The position numbers and the translations under genes are program-made. The notes under the pieces were generated by a model. It was not told the origin of the DNA, made no database searches, and saw only the letters and a program-made list of their open reading frames with translations. A DNA stretch of 64,000 nt from Aralia elata (lineage: Eukaryota > Streptophyta > Magnoliopsida > Apiales > Araliaceae): contig CM068385.1 in the NCBI GenBank assembly GCA_034770075.1, positions 42,926,721 to 42,990,720 on the forward strand, written 5' to 3'. Within the stretch, counting starts at the first letter, position 1; every line of letters begins with the position of its first letter. Shown piece by piece: positions 43,444 through 56,170 of this stretch.

Positions 43444-45237
43444 TGAAAGTAGTATGCACACAAGCCAATCATATTTGATATGATGTAGTATATACTTTGT
43501 AATCTTATTCGGTTATTAAAGGCATTTTACATTATCTACATGGTGATGTTATATTAAATGTGATAAACCCATAGTTTTGAGCAATGCTTTTAGAATCATG
43601 ATGGTGATCATGCTAATGAGATCTAAATTCTAGATAGCTCACAAACTAAAATCGTTCCTAATCGATGGATTACTAAAAAGGGGATTAGTGAATCCGGATA
43701 GATTAGTACATACGTTGCTTGCTATTATGAAAAGGATGGTTGATCTCATAATCATTTGTGTGGAGACACTAAAGCAAGTATGTAGGTGCTTATTAGCGAA
43801 TAAGTTCATTGAACGTGGCTCACTAAGGAATACCTAATGGAGTTTTACTCGTCTGTCAATAGGAATTCCTCTAGTGATAGTAGTACAAGTGCTCCTTGGA
43901 CTTGAGATCATCATAGTATCTTGTGTGTGATGAGTTATACTTTGACATGTCCCTTAAGACCCTTAGGGTATATCAAAGGGTATGATTGGGTATAATAAGT
44001 TGCACATGGAGATAGGTGAATGGTCAACAAAGAATCTACCACTTCTAGTAAAAGGAGAGAATGTCCTACGTGATTCGATAAATGATGACTCAGAAGTCTT
44101 TGGCCAAAGCAGAATGAAATTAGAAAAGAGTTTCTAATTTGCATCAGAGTTGTGCATTTGAGAATCAAAATACATATAATTAAATAAAATAAGACTTGAC
44201 AGTAATTCCATGTCTTATATTTAATTGGGACATTGTATGGTAGAAGGATTGAATTGTACAGTAACTATTCACTAAAAGGTTCTTTTGTGATTAATGTTGA
44301 AATCTATATTATCTGGAAAGTCGTTGATCGCTAAGGGGGCTTACCCTTATTGTAGAATAAATATTATTTATTTAAATAAATTAAATAATTTAATTTATTT
44401 ATTTAAATAAGATTAGAATTATTCTAATTGATTTATTCACAACCAGTTTAATATGGAGAACCTAAAGGGTCACACCGCAAAAGAAAAATATTTATTTAAG
44501 AAGTAAGTGGCATAATCGTAATAATAAGTTAAGTGTATTTAATTTAATCTATGGAGATAGAATAAATTAAATAGCTTAATATTTATTATTTAATATTTTA
44601 GAAATATTAAATATAAATTAATAAGAGGAGTCTTATTATTATTCTTACTATTATTATTATTTAAGTGCTAAAAGGGTTTGAGAATTAATTAATAAAAGTA
44701 CTCTTATAAATTCCTAATTGGATTAGGAGTTTAATTAATTAAAGGAGTTTAATTAAAATAAAAAACCTTAATTCTAAATAGTTTAGAAGGGTTCTCTATA
44801 TCTATAAATAAGAGTCTTATTATGTTTTAGGGTTAGACAGTTACACACTCTTGCATTAGATTGTGGAGATTACTTACAATTTCTATAGAGATAAAAACTA
44901 GGGTTTTGCCAACACCCATCTTCTTGAATAACTATACTTCCTTGGTGGATCACCTCTAGAGGCCAAACACTTGGGTGGCTAACGTTGATCAAAGGAAGGA
45001 ATTTAATCGGTGGAATTCAAGGAGAACGCGAAGGAGTTGGAGGTGAACTTGTACCTGAGGAAGCTTTGATTCACGAGGGTATAATTCTATATCTCTATCT
45101 CTTTCGTTTAATTGATAATTAATCACATGGATGATCATGGTGATGGTTTGTATGAAAAATTTTAAAATCCGTTTTATTGCGCTTCCGCACTATTTATGTA
45201 ATTTGATTGCATGTTCGCGCTATATATAAACCTAACA
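43444..45237 (+). mobile_element. LTR-A, intact 1.8-kb copy
   Basis: Starts TGAAAGTAGTATGCAC and ends CCTAACA, one base before the PBS. It aligns with 15710-17200 and then with the reverse complement of 3433-3095, so it serves as the reference for that split copy. Alignment is continuous through the Tat insertion site (GGTTTTGCCAACACCC, near 44903). A TATAAATA box is at 44803-44810. Superfamily unresolved. Confidence 0.82.
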
Positions 45238-45473
45238 GTGGCATCAGAGCCTAACCTTGTGCTAATTATCGATTATTATCATTCTATGTATGTATGGGTA
45301 TGCGATTGGATCGATTTTCTGGGCAAACGATAAAAAAATTTCGAAGTCTGCTACGCGGTGCGGCCGCAACGTTTCCAGTGCCGCGCCCGAACCTAGAAAT
45401 CGTTTCTGGGGGTGCAGCGCGGCCGCGCCGCTCCTAGTTCATTTTGGAGCGCGGCCGCATGGGTCCTAGTGCA
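45238..45473 (+). mobile_element. PBS and leader of LTR-A element, truncated
   Basis: The PBS TGGCATCAGAGCC is at 45239-45251. The leader carries GCGGCCGC-based palindromes at about 45358-45465 (GTGCAGCGCGGCCGCGCC and GAGCGCGGCCGCATG). It matches 2880-3080 in reverse complement. At about 45474 it is replaced by Athila-like LTR sequence. An open frame 45412-45699 crosses this junction and is not a gene. Confidence 0.72.
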
Positions 45474-47276
45474 TTTTCATCTTATTGTTGTGCAATGTAT
45501 TTTTGTATTACTTTTATATGTTTTTGTGTGCTTTTATGTGTTTTTACTTTGTTTTGTAGGAATTGAAATAAAGGCCCCTTGGATCGTTGCGTTTTGGGCT
45601 CGAATTTGGCATTCCAGCTGCTTGTTTCTCAATTTGACCCATGATGTAGTCCGAATTTCTCAAAACTCAAAGAACGAAAGTTGTAGATCTTTGTCTTAGC
45701 TTTCCAGGATATCCGGAATCATCCAATTTGAAGTTCGTATGAGAGAGTTATGGTCATTTTACCATCAAATTTTGCATTAATTTTACATAGCAGTTGCTTC
45801 GGGCTCAATTTGAGCCTTGCTCCGGCTATTATCTCGACGAGCTCCAGTTATGATTGTTGTAGAGCTACTTCTTAGCTTTCCGTAGCCTACTGAATCGCCT
45901 TAATCCGAGTTCGAACGAAGAAGTTACGACCATTTTTCCAACAGACGTCGAAACTGATTCGGGGTATACTATTCTACCGTCGGGGCGGTAGATTCCAGCA
46001 CTATTCCACCGCCGGGGCGGTAACTCCCTGGATGCAGTCCAGATTTTCGCGATTTTTGGCCAATTTTTGATATCTAAGCTAGGGTTTCACATACCCATCT
46101 CATATACCACCAAGGGGGCGGCTTATATAGGCATTCCAACACTTCTAACATCAATTCTAGAGAGAGGGAGGCTTCCATAAACATCAAATTAAGAGCAAAA
46201 GTGCTGCAATTCAAGGAAAAATCAGCAAAGTTCAAGGAGCAAGAAGAGCAAGGAGTATCAAATCTTGAGGGAAAGCTTGAGAACAAGAATCAACCCATCA
46301 AGCAACCATTGAATATCTTCCTAAGGGGTTTTATCATTCTATCTCTAGTATTCTCTTCTTAATTTATAATTCCATCATGATGTATAGATCAAATTTGATG
46401 TTTATTGTAATTCCCATGAACTAGAACTAATTTTCTATGATTTCAATTGAACCCAATACATAGTCTGAATTGAATGCCCTCTCTTTGATGTTGGTTAATT
46501 ATTTGTGATTGGATATCATAATTTGTGCTTTATATATTAATTACCTAGCTAGTAATTACCTTGAGAACTTATATGGAATTGAGAGAGGAAGTATAAGTTG
46601 AGACCTTGTTATGATATCATGTGAAAATTAGATATTCCTATGGGTAATTATGAAATTAAGTGACGTGTGTTTTATTTATTACCCTCATGAATGGATAATT
46701 TGATTGTATTTAGGATAGACATATACCTAAATACCACATGTATCTATTAGAGAATCCATGCTTAATGATTTCTATTGCAAAAGTTGGTAATAGATGGAGT
46801 AGTTAATGAGGTTTTGTGACATACACCTTACTAATTGTTCTTGATATGAGAATCTTGTTATTGTGTAGAATAGAGATATATCTATACACCGTAATGGGGA
46901 ATACGTATTTGACCATCGAGAGAGGCTTAGACATACTAGTGATTTCTCGGATAACAATTCTTGTGATTTAACTAGTTGAAAAGAGAGAGTTAGGATATTC
47001 AAATGAAGTGTTGGAGGAAATTGCAATCTTAGACTTGTTATTATTTGATTTCATTATATTAAAGCTTTCCATAGCTCTTTGATTATTTGTTATCTTCATT
47101 AATACAAAACAACAAAAACAATTATCATTTGTTTAAATAAGATTGAGATGATAAAAGATTAGTATTTGGAAAAGACTAGTAACAATTCCTCGTGGGATCG
47201 ATACTCTACTTACTCTTTATTACTTGTTGACCGCGTATACTTGCGCGTAAATTGTCGTTATATTAATCGGACAACA
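45474..47276 (+). mobile_element. 5' LTR of the outer Athila-like element (first ~95 bp missing)
   Basis: Matches the LTR starting at 62355 from the TTTTCATCTTATT position onward. It ends CGGACAACA six bases before the PBS. It contains two GC-palindromic units, GTCGGGGCGGTAG and CCGCCGGGGCGGTAAC, at about 45977-46025, and a CTTATATAGG promoter-like segment near 46120. Homologous to the solo LTR 5592-7680 (reverse complement) except in this GC block. Confidence 0.8.
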
Positions 47277-47282
47277 AGTTTT

Positions 47283-47300
47283 TGGCGCCGTTGCCGAGAA
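47283..47300 (+). promoter_or_regulatory. Athila-type primer-binding site of the outer element
   Basis: TGGCGCCGTTGCCGAGAA, close to the tRNA-Asp-type PBS of Athila/Tat elements, six bases after the LTR end. Confidence 0.8.
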
Positions 47301-47435
47301 ATTATTTTTCTAGTATTTTTCCAATATTAATTATAGTCAAATTGATCTTAATTTAAACTTGTATATAAACTTGTTTTTAGTATATTTTATCATTTATTTT
47401 TCTATTTTAATGCTTTCTTCTTTGCAAGGTACACC

Positions 47436-48488
47436 ATGGATCACTTTGTTGATCAATGGCCGTACACAAGTATGATTCAACCAAGGGAAACTGGGATTGA
47501 TGGACTTAATGCACTCTCTGCATTGTCAGCACAATTTGAAACATTATCGAGGAAGTTGGATGCTTTAGTAGTGGAGAGCACTCAAGGTATAACAGTTACT
47601 TGTGATTATTGTGCTGACAATCATCCGAGTCATCAATGCACCGTCAGTTTTGGACCAGTACAATACGGTGGTGATTACTTCAATAACTATGCTTATCCCG
47701 ATTATCACCAAGATTGGGGGTATCACCCGGATACTACATGGAGCTACAATTATGATGATCAATGTTATGCTCCAAGCCCATCATACACTCTTGAATCTCA
47801 GAATCAAGCTCCTACTCAAGAAGAAGGAATGTCAAAATTTGAGGAACTTGTGTATAAGTTCGTGGCTTCGAATTATGAGACTATGAAAAGTCAGGAGATG
47901 TCGATTCGAAATCTCGAGAACCAGGTGGGACAGTTTGGCATTGCCTTCAATAATAACTATCAAGAAGCATGGCCCAACGACTCGGTTCCGAAAACTGATG
48001 GAGTGCCCGAGCTGATTTTCGAGGAATCTATGGGGGAGAAGACATGTGAGGAGCAAGAAGTGGAGGCCGAGGAAGATCTAGCCTTGAGCTCCAATGATGA
48101 TGACCCAATTTTGATAGTGCCTCATACATCTTCTCCACCAAAGCTCAAGGATTTGGATAGTTTTGCAGTATCGTGTCCACTTGGTAGTCATTTCTTAGGC
48201 GAGGCTTTATGTGACGATGGAGCTAGTATGAATGTGGAACCATGGTGGGTCGAGGAAATGAAGATAGAAGAAGAGCCCGTTGTGATTGACAAGCCCCAAT
48301 GCCCCAATCTTATCACAGACACAACGGATGAAGCACCTAGCTATTTGACATTTGAATTTGAGAACTTATCTACAAAAAGCAAGCTAGGTGACTTTAGCTC
48401 AATGGCTATCACCAATGGGAACCTCCCAAAAGCTATATGGCTATCAATGGATGGTGGGTTCCTCAATTATCGAAGGAGAATTGGATAA
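47436..48488 (+). CDS. Gag-protease remnant ORF of a deletion-derived Athila-like element
   Basis: A 350-codon frame with no stop. After a short unique N-terminus it aligns with the C-terminal half of the gag of the inner element: SALSAQFETLSRKLDAL, then a CCHC-like CDYCADNHPSHQC near residue 55, then Tyr/Asn/Asp-rich sequence and LENQVGQFGIAF. It then carries a remnant of the protease start (CPLGSHFLGEALCDDGAS); the expected catalytic DLGA is changed to DDGA and the homology stops. RT, RNase H and integrase are absent. The N-terminal capsid domain is also missing. It looks like the product of internal deletions that happen to remain in frame; any function would be RNA binding through the knuckle. 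Confidence 0.68.
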   Translation: MDHFVDQWPYTSMIQPRETGIDGLNALSALSAQFETLSRKLDALVVESTQGITVTCDYCADNHPSHQCTVSFGPVQYGGDYFNNYAYPDYHQDWGYHPDTTWSYNYDDQCYAPSPSYTLESQNQAPTQEEGMSKFEELVYKFVASNYETMKSQEMSIRNLENQVGQFGIAFNNNYQEAWPNDSVPKTDGVPELIFEESMGEKTCEEQEVEAEEDLALSSNDDDPILIVPHTSSPPKLKDLDSFAVSCPLGSHFLGEALCDDGASMNVEPWWVEEMKIEEEPVVIDKPQCPNLITDTTDEAPSYLTFEFENLSTKSKLGDFSSMAITNGNLPKAIWLSMDGGFLNYRRRIG

Positions 48489-49267
48489 AACAGGGAGTTA
48501 GTCAGGCTGAAAAACTATAAACCAAGCGCTCGATAGGAGGCAACCCGTTCATTTCCATTCATTTACATTCGTTGTTTTTCATTTACCGCATTTTCAAAGT
48601 TTTCAAGTTATGTGTGTATTTAGTTAGTTAAGTTTTAGGATTGGATTTGATTGCTATGTCTCATTATATTCTCAATATTGTCTATTTAATCTTTAATATG
48701 TTGCATTTATATATGTGAGGAGCATTGAGAATTATTGCTGCATTGAAATGCTAAAAAAATCAAGTTTTGGGATACAGGGGGTTACCGCCTCGGCGGCAGG
48801 ATTGAGCGTATTTTCACTGCCCCAGCGACGAGCTCGCCCCGACAGCAAACCAAGTACATTTCCACCGCCCCGGCGACGAGCTCGCCGCGGCGGCAAATGT
48901 TTGGCTTATTTTACCGCCCCGGCGGTGAACGCGGAATCCAGTTTTTAAAAATCCTTCCAGGAAGTTCGGTCCCCTTCCTAGCCCTATCAAGCAAGCACCC
49001 ACGACCAATTTCATCTCCTTCTAGTCGGATTAAACACAACCCACTGAGCATTCAAAAGAGTCCATCTCCAAATTGAAGGTACTACCAAACAACTTCTTTT
49101 GCCAACACAAAGCAAGGTACTCATTCCAATTATTGCATTCAAGTAAGATCAAATTGTCAATTGTGATGGGTATCTTGGTTAGTTAAACTGTTTTATTTGG
49201 ATTTGTATTGGGTAATCATATATTGTTGAAATTTGGATAAATGTAAATTGGTTGCCCAATTGAGTTT
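48489..49267 (+). mobile_element. Outer Athila-like element, 3' untranslated region (left of inner insertion)
   Basis: No gene seen. AAGCGCTCGATAGGAGGCAACCC near 48520 corresponds to the end of pol in the inner element (56205-56230). A GC-rich patch at about 48780-48945 holds repeats of ACCGCCYCGGCGG / CGCCGCGGCGG type. The final bases, CCCAATTGAGTTT, match 57030-57042 of the inner element. An open frame 48715-48948 crosses the GC patch and is chance. Confidence 0.68.
49263..49267. repeat. Target duplication AGTTT, left
   Basis: AGTTT precedes the LTR start at 49268 and recurs at 60952-60956 after the right LTR: the 5-bp duplication expected from Ty3/gypsy integrase. Confidence 0.9.
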
Positions 49268-50591
49268 TGATGAGTGGGTTTTATACCTACGAATCAGGTA
49301 TTATTAGGCTTAATTATTGTGGTCTTTAAGTGTTTTTAGCATTATTTTACTTGTTTTTGGTGTTTATTTATTGTAGGTTGGAGCTGGAGGGGCAAAAGGG
49401 TAAATTTGAAGCTTAAAATACACTTGGTGGCATTTTTGTAATTATGTGGACAAGGGCTAGCGCCAGCAGCGCTAGGGTTAGCGCCAGAGGCGCTAGTTCA
49501 CGTTTCTGGATGCTAAAGTTCAGCTGAAGGAGGAAAAGGAAACCAATTCGGAAGAGGATTCTAGTCCATGTTGATCAGATAGTGAGAAGAAAACCCTAAG
49601 AAGAAACTTGGAGACTTTTATTATAATTAATCTATCTTTATTTTAGAGAGAATGAAGAGATTTTCTGTGGATGACTTTTGTTCGAGCATTGGATTTTTTG
49701 ATGTGGGTTTAAGCTTGTCTTGGATTTTATTCACAATTGGGTTTGATCAATCTACTTCTTCTTTCTTCAATTGATTGTTTATCTTCCATGTGTAGTTTTG
49801 ATCCCATAATGGCTTTTGGTTCAGACATGAACTAATCTCCATTATGGGATTCTAACGGATTTTAATATGTAGTTTAATTACAGTCTTGATTGTTAGGTTA
49901 TTTTGCATATCATAAGGAATTTCTATCATGATTGTTTTGCATGTATGAATGCTTGATCACCATTCGATTTCAGTACTTATTTGGAATTGAAAAATAACAT
50001 ATAAGTATGGATTGTAATCATGATAGCTTGCGAATATGAGGCTTAATTGGATAGCTTAATATTTTGTGAATCAGATAGAAATATATTATTTTACCGTAAG
50101 AGTCAAAATAAGGACTTGTGCTTAGAATCAATATAATTGCAATTTCACATAGAAATATAGTGATTTTGATTATAGTGGTGATTACATGGTGTCTATTGAG
50201 TATGGATATTATGTAAGTTGGTCATAATGCATTGACAAATGGTTATGTCTATTTTAGTGTCCTTGGCTACTTTTCTGTGATATATGAACTTACTAGCATG
50301 ATAGGGGTAATTAGATGAACTATTAAATGAAGTTAGGATCCCATTAATTCCAGGCTTGATATATTTCGTTAGTAGTTGCATAGTTAGTTATTAATTAATA
50401 TAGAAATAATTTTGTCACCAAAAGTAAGTCAATAGTTTAAGCAAATAAGTATAGTGATTGAACTGATGCATAGTGATTTAATTTAATCCTGTCTTTGTGG
50501 GACGATACTCTACTTCCTCTGTATTACTTGTTGACCGTGTACACTTGCACAAGTTAGAGCTCTTTTATTAAAGACTTAAAAAGAGGCAACA
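49268..50591 (+). mobile_element. 5' LTR of complete Athila-like element
   Basis: 1324 bp, TG...CA. At about 49448-49500 it contains GCTAGCGCCAGCAGCGCTAG and TTAGCGCCAGAGGCGCTAG, palindromic units on AGCGCY. A segment at 50380-50590 ends in GACGATACTCTACTTCCTC and GTTGACCGTGTACACTTGCAC, shared with other Athila LTR ends. Confidence 0.93.
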
Positions 50592-50597
50592 AGTTTT

Positions 50598-50615
50598 TGG
50601 CGCCGTTGTCGGGGA
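50598..50615 (+). promoter_or_regulatory. Primer-binding site of complete Athila-like element
   Basis: TGGCGCCGTTGTCGGGGA, six bases after the LTR end; tRNA-Asp-type PBS typical of Athila. Confidence 0.88.
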
Positions 50616-50738
50616 CAGGCGTTAGATTTTTATTATTATCATCAGTTTTAAGCTATATTGTTTGACTTAGACAAATCTAATCTTTTCTCATTTCTATTTT
50701 TTATTTTTGTTTTAATTTCAGGTACTTGTAGAATTTTA

Positions 50739-52138
50739 ATGCACACACGATCATCCAATTCAGAATTGACACCAACTCAGGATAATATTGACGGAAGAGG
50801 TTGGAAATCAAGAGTGCGTAGGAATTTGCAAGCACAGTTAGAAAGAACTATTCCGAAGATGGCGGAGGAACAGAGAATCGAGCAAAGAGAGGAACATAAA
50901 GCTTTGAGGGACTATTCCATGCCAAACATCACTGGATTGCAGTCTAGCATAGTCAGATCGGCAATAGCAGCAAATACCTTTGAGATTAAACCAGGAACCA
51001 TTCAAATGGTGCAGAATTCGGTCCAGTTTGGGGGTGCTGCTACAGACGATCCTAATGAGCATCTTTTGAGTTTCATTGAAATTTGTGATACATTCAGATA
51101 CAACGGGGTGACGGAGGATGCCATCCGACTAAGACTGTTTCCATTTTCATTAAGGGATAGAGCAAGAAGTTGGTTTCATTCTTTGCCTGCAGGATCAATT
51201 ACTACATGGGAGGACCTAGCACAAAAATTTCTAGCCAAGTTTTTCCCAATGGCTAAAGCTGCAAAACTAAGGACAGCAATTTCTCAATTTGAGCAACAAT
51301 AGGGTGAGTCCTTATACGAAGCTTGGGATAGGTACAAGGAGATGCTAAGGAAGTGTGCACATCATGGGATGCTAGATTGGATGGTGATCAACACATTTTA
51401 TAATGGATTGGGATGGCAGTCTAGGCAGATGGTAGATGCAGCTGCGGGTGGAGCTTTAGGGGCAAAGAGCTATGACGAGGCTTATAACCTTATCGAGACT
51501 ATGGCAGCAAATGATTTTCAGAATCCTACAGCCAGAACGTTACAGCCCAGAGTTGCAAGTTTGTTGGAAGTGGATGTTATTACCCAGTTGTCAGCACAGA
51601 TGGCGGCTATGGCAAAGAAAATAGATTCGTTGTCGGAAAGCAAAGCCAAGTCAGTTGCTTTCGTGTGTGAGATTTGCGCGGGGTCGCACTCAACAGAACA
51701 ATGTGCTATCAATTCGGAGTCGGTACAGTATGTGAACACTTATAAGAAAGACCAAGGTCAGTTTCAGAACACTTACCACCCCAACAACCGCAATCATCCA
51801 AACTTTAGTTGGTCAAACAACCAAGGAAATCAGCAGCAACAGTTTCAGCAGAACAATCAGTTTCAGCCAGCGCAACAACAGTATGCTCCAAGGCCACCTT
51901 TTCCACCGGGATATTCTCAACAATAACATCCTACTCCATATGCACCTCCGCAGGAAAAGAAATCAGAAATGGAGGAGATGATGTTAAAGTACATGGTAAA
52001 TACAGCGGTTATGATCAAAAGCCAGGCAGTGGCTATTAAGAATCTGGAAGCTCAGATGGGGCAAATGGCGACTATGCTTAACAGCAGGCCCCAGAGTTTA
52101 TTGCCAAGTAACACAGGCAAATCCACGGAGAGAAGGTA
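50739..52138 (+). pseudogene. gag: Athila-like gag with stops
   Basis: The ATG at 50739 (MHTRSSNSELTPTQ) follows an AG-rich leader; the frame is open further upstream but that part has no homology. The gag core spans about 50910-51480 (PNEHLLSFIEICDTFRYNGV, RARSWFHSLPAGSITTWEDL, DRYKEMLRKCAHHGM, INTFYNGLGWQSRQMVDAA). A CCHC-like knuckle CEICAGSHSTEQC is near 51670, followed by a Gln/Asn-rich tail. Stops at 51300-51302 and 51924-51926 are both explained by C-to-T changes. A frame slip follows near 52138. Between 52140 and 52424 the linker to protease is out of frame. Confidence 0.85.
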
Positions 52139-52424
52139 AGGAACAGTGTCAGGTCATTACACTTAGATCGGGAAAGCAATATTCAGGAAATGCACCAGAA
52201 ACAGCAGCACCGAGTTTACAAGGGGATGACACTGGGGTAGAAACTGAGACAGAAATTGAAGCTGAAAAGAAAGAGAAGATACCGTATCCGAGTTGCAACA
52301 AGTAGAAAAGGAAAAAGCTAGTTCAGATAAGAAGCCAGTGAATACAGCACCACAAGTTCACCCTCAGATACCGTATCCGCAGAGATTGAACAAGCAGAGG
52401 GACGATAAATAGTTCAGAAAGTTT

Positions 52425-55400
52425 TTGGAGGTTTTTAAGAAACTGCAGATCAACATACCCTTCGCGGAGGCATTGGAACAAATGCCAAGTTATGCAAAGT
52501 TTATGAAGGGTATACTGTCAAGAAAGAGAAGGTTAGACGAATTTGAGACAGTAGCCTTGACGGAGGAATGCAATGCTGTGCTTCAGCGTAAACTACCTCC
52601 AAAGCTGAAAGATCCGGGCAGTTTCACAATCCCATGCACAATCGGAAAGATGAGCTTCGATAAATGTTTGTGTGATCTTGGGGCAAGTATCAACCTGATG
52701 CCGTTGTCAGTATTCAGTCAGTTAGGATTGCCGGAACCAAGGCCAACGAATATTTCCTTACAGCTAGCTGATAGATCTATCACATATCCACGGGGGATAG
52801 TGGAGGACGTACTGGTGAAAGTGGACAAATTTATCTTTCCGGCGGACTTCATCATTCTGGATTATGAGGAAGACAAAAATATACCGATCATACTAGGGAG
52901 ACCATTCCTAGCCACGGGGAGGACTTTGATAGATGTGCAGAAAGGGGAACTCACGATGCGTGTACATGATCAGGAGGTGACGTTTAACGTTTTCAAAGCA
53001 ATGAAGCTCCCGACCGATGAAGAAGAATGCTTCAGAGTAGACTTGGTGGATAGTATAGTGCATGATGAAGTTAAAAGTTTGTTGGGCTATGAACCACTGC
53101 AGAGAGTGATTGCTGAAAATTCAGATTTGGAGGATGAAGAATGTGCTGAACTTGAGCAATATTTGGATACCACCCCCAAATTCGGAAAATTCAGAACACC
53201 TATCGAGCCACTTACGAAAGCGGGAGAGACATCGGTAAAGTTGAAACCATCTCTTGAGATACCTCCCGAACTTGAACTTAAACCACTTCCAGAACATCTC
53301 AGGTATGCATTTTTAAATAAAGATTCAAAGCTACCTGTAATTATTTCTTCTGCACTAACATCTTTTCAGGAGGAAAAACTGCTACGAGTGCTTAGAGAGT
53401 TTAAATCAGCTATTAGATGGACCATAGCCGATATCAAGGGGATAAGCCCGTCTTTTTGCATGCACAAGATCTTACTGGAAGATGGTAGCAAGCCGACAGT
53501 TGAACAGCAAAGAAGGCTCAATCCTATAATGAAAGAAGTGGTTAAGAAGGAGATACTGAAATGGTTGGATGCGGGAATAATCTACCCTATCTCGGACAGT
53601 GCATGGGTGAGCCCTGTGCAGTGCGTACCAAAGAAGGGTGGAATGACCGTTGTCACCAATGAGAATAACGAGCTGATCCCAACGCGAACCGTAACAGGGT
53701 GGAGAATTTGCATGGACTACTGCAAGCTTAACAAAGCTACAAGGAAGGACCATTTTCCACTTCCGTTTATCGATCAGATGTTGGACCGACTGGCGGGTCA
53801 TGAGTACTACTGCCTTCTGGATGGGTATTTAGGCTACAATCAGATTACGATAGCTCCAGAAGACCAGGAAAAGACTACTTTTACATGTCCATACGACACT
53901 TTTGCCTTGAGAATAATGTCTTTTGGGTTGTGTAATGCTCCAGCCACTTTTCAGAGATGTATGACAGCAATTTTTTCAGACATGGTCGAACAGAATGTTG
54001 AAGTATTTATGGACGACTTTTCAGTATTTGGAGATTCTTTCGATCTATGTCTTGAAAATTTGGTAATGGTTTTAAAGAGATGTGTTGAGACAAATTTAGT
54101 ATTGAATTGGGAAAAATGCCATTTTATGGTACAAGAAGGAGTCATACTGGGACACAAAGTGTCGAAGAAAGGCATTGAGGTGGATAGGGCAAAGTTGGAA
54201 ACGATTGAGAATTTACCTCCACCCACGTCAATAAGAGGTGTCCGCAGTTTTCTTGGTCATGCAGGCTTCTACTGCAGATTCATCAAAGACTTCTCCAAGA
54301 TAACTAAACCATTGTGCAGTTTATTGGAGAAGGATGCACAGTTTAATTTTGATGAGGCTTGCATGAGGGCATTTGAGCATTTAAAGAATAAGTTAACACC
54401 AGCACCAGTTATCACAGCACCAGATTGGGAGTTGTCGTTTGAGCTTATGTGTGATGCCAGTGATTACGCAGTAGGGGCCGTTTTGGGGCAAAGGAAGGAG
54501 AAGATGTTTCATGTGATCTACTATGCCAGCAAGACCCTTACAGATGCACAGTTAAACTACACCACTACAGAGAAAGAGTTATTGGCAGTGGTGTACGCCT
54601 TTGATAAATTTAGGGCATATCTGATAGGCACAAAGGTAATAGTGTATACGGATCACTCAGTAATTCGACACTTAGTGGCGAAGAAGGATGCAAAGTCCAG
54701 GTTGATCAAGTGGATATTACTGTTGCAAGAATTTGATTTGGAGATCAAGGATAGGAAGGGTACCGAAAACCAAGTGGCAAACCACTTGTCTCGACTAGAG
54801 CAGCCGGAAAGGGAGATAGAAGACAAAGTTGAAATTAATGAATCTTTTCCGGATGAGCAGTTGTTTGTGGTGCAAGGGGAAGTGCCATGGTTTGCGGACT
54901 ACGCAAATTATTTGGTGAGTAAGATGATACCTTCTGACTTGGTGGGGCACCAAAAGAAAAAGTTCTTGCACGATGTTAAATGGTATATATGGGATGAGTC
55001 GTATTTGTTTAAACAGTGTGTGGATCAAATGATAAGAAGGTGTATCCCATACAGTGAGACCGAAGGGATTTTACAGGATTGCCATTCTTCTGTATATGGA
55101 GGACATTATGGAGGAGAGAGAACAGCGGCTAGAGTACTTCAAGCAGGATTCTACTGGCCAACAATCTTTAAAGATGCCTACAGTTTTGTTCAGCGGTGTG
55201 ATAGATGTCAGAGAGTTGGTAATATTTCAAAGAGGAATGAAATGCCTTTGAACATAATCCTTGAAGTTGAAGTTTTCGACGTTTGGGGGATTGATTTCAT
55301 GGGTCCTTTCGTATCTTCGTGCGGTAATCTCTACATCTTGTTAGCAGTTGACTATGTGTCTAAATGGGTAGAAGTGGCAGCACTCCCAACAAATGATGCC

Positions 55401-56170
55401 AAGGTAGTCCTAAAGTTTTTGCATCGCAGTATTTTCACTAGATTTGGGACTCCTAGGGCTATTATTAGTGATGAAGGTAGTCACTTCTGCAATAGGCAGT
55501 TCACAGCGTTGCTGGCTAAGTATGGGGTAAATCATCGTATTGCTACAGCTTATCACCCCTAGACAAACGGCCAAGCGGAAGTATCCAATCGAGAAGTAAA
55601 AAGAATCCTCGAAAAAATTGTGAATCCGACGAGGAAGGATTGGTCCTTAAAGCAAGATGACGCTGTGTGGGCATATAGGACTGTGTACAAAACTCCGTTG
55701 GGTATGTCACCGTTTCAGCTAATATATGGAAAAGCTTGTCATCTTCCGATGGAGCTAGGACACAAAGCATATTGGGCAATTCGGAAGTTGAACTTTGATT
55801 CGACAGCTGCAGGGGAGAAGCGTTTACTCCAAATCAATGAGTTGGACGAATTTCGACTACGGGCTTATGAAAACTCGAAGCTGTATAAGGAGAAGGTGAA
55901 GAAATAGCATGATCGTAAGATCATTGAAAGAACATTTGAACCGGGACAAAGAGTTCTACTTTTCAACTCTAGACTTAAACTTTTTCCCGGGAAATTGAAA
56001 TCAAGATGGTCAGGACCATTCACAGTGAAGACGGTCTTTCCACATGGCGCGATTGAAGTATACGACAAATTTTCGGATCTGTCGTTCAAGGTGAATGGAC
56101 AGAGGCTGAAGCATTATTTTGGGGACGAGGTGGACCGACAGAGAGTCACCTTAATCTTGTCTGTAACATG
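52425..56170 (+). pseudogene. pol: Athila-like pol: protease, RT, RNase H, integrase (two stops)
   Basis: Open from 52425 to the TAG at 55560-55562, then in the same frame to TAG 55905-55907 and on to TGA 56168-56170. Protease: CLCDLGASINLMPLSVF (residue ~84 from 52425) and IPIILGRPFLATG. RT: SPVQCVPKKGGMTVV, LDGYLGYNQITI, catalytic FMDDFSVFGDSF near 54010. RNase H: FELMCDASDYAVGAVLGQRK and VIVYTDHSVIRHL. Integrase: HYGGERTAARVLQAGFYWP, CDRCQRVGN, IDFMGPFVSS, ISDEGSHFCN, with the catalytic Glu in NREVKRI after the first stop. Both stops are one transition from codons expected at conserved positions. The Athila assignment rests on RT style, PBS and UTR. Confidence 0.88.

Noticed and set aside
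48715..48948. 77-codon frame through the CCGCC/GGCGG patch
   Set aside because: Composition-driven; no similarity and no start context.
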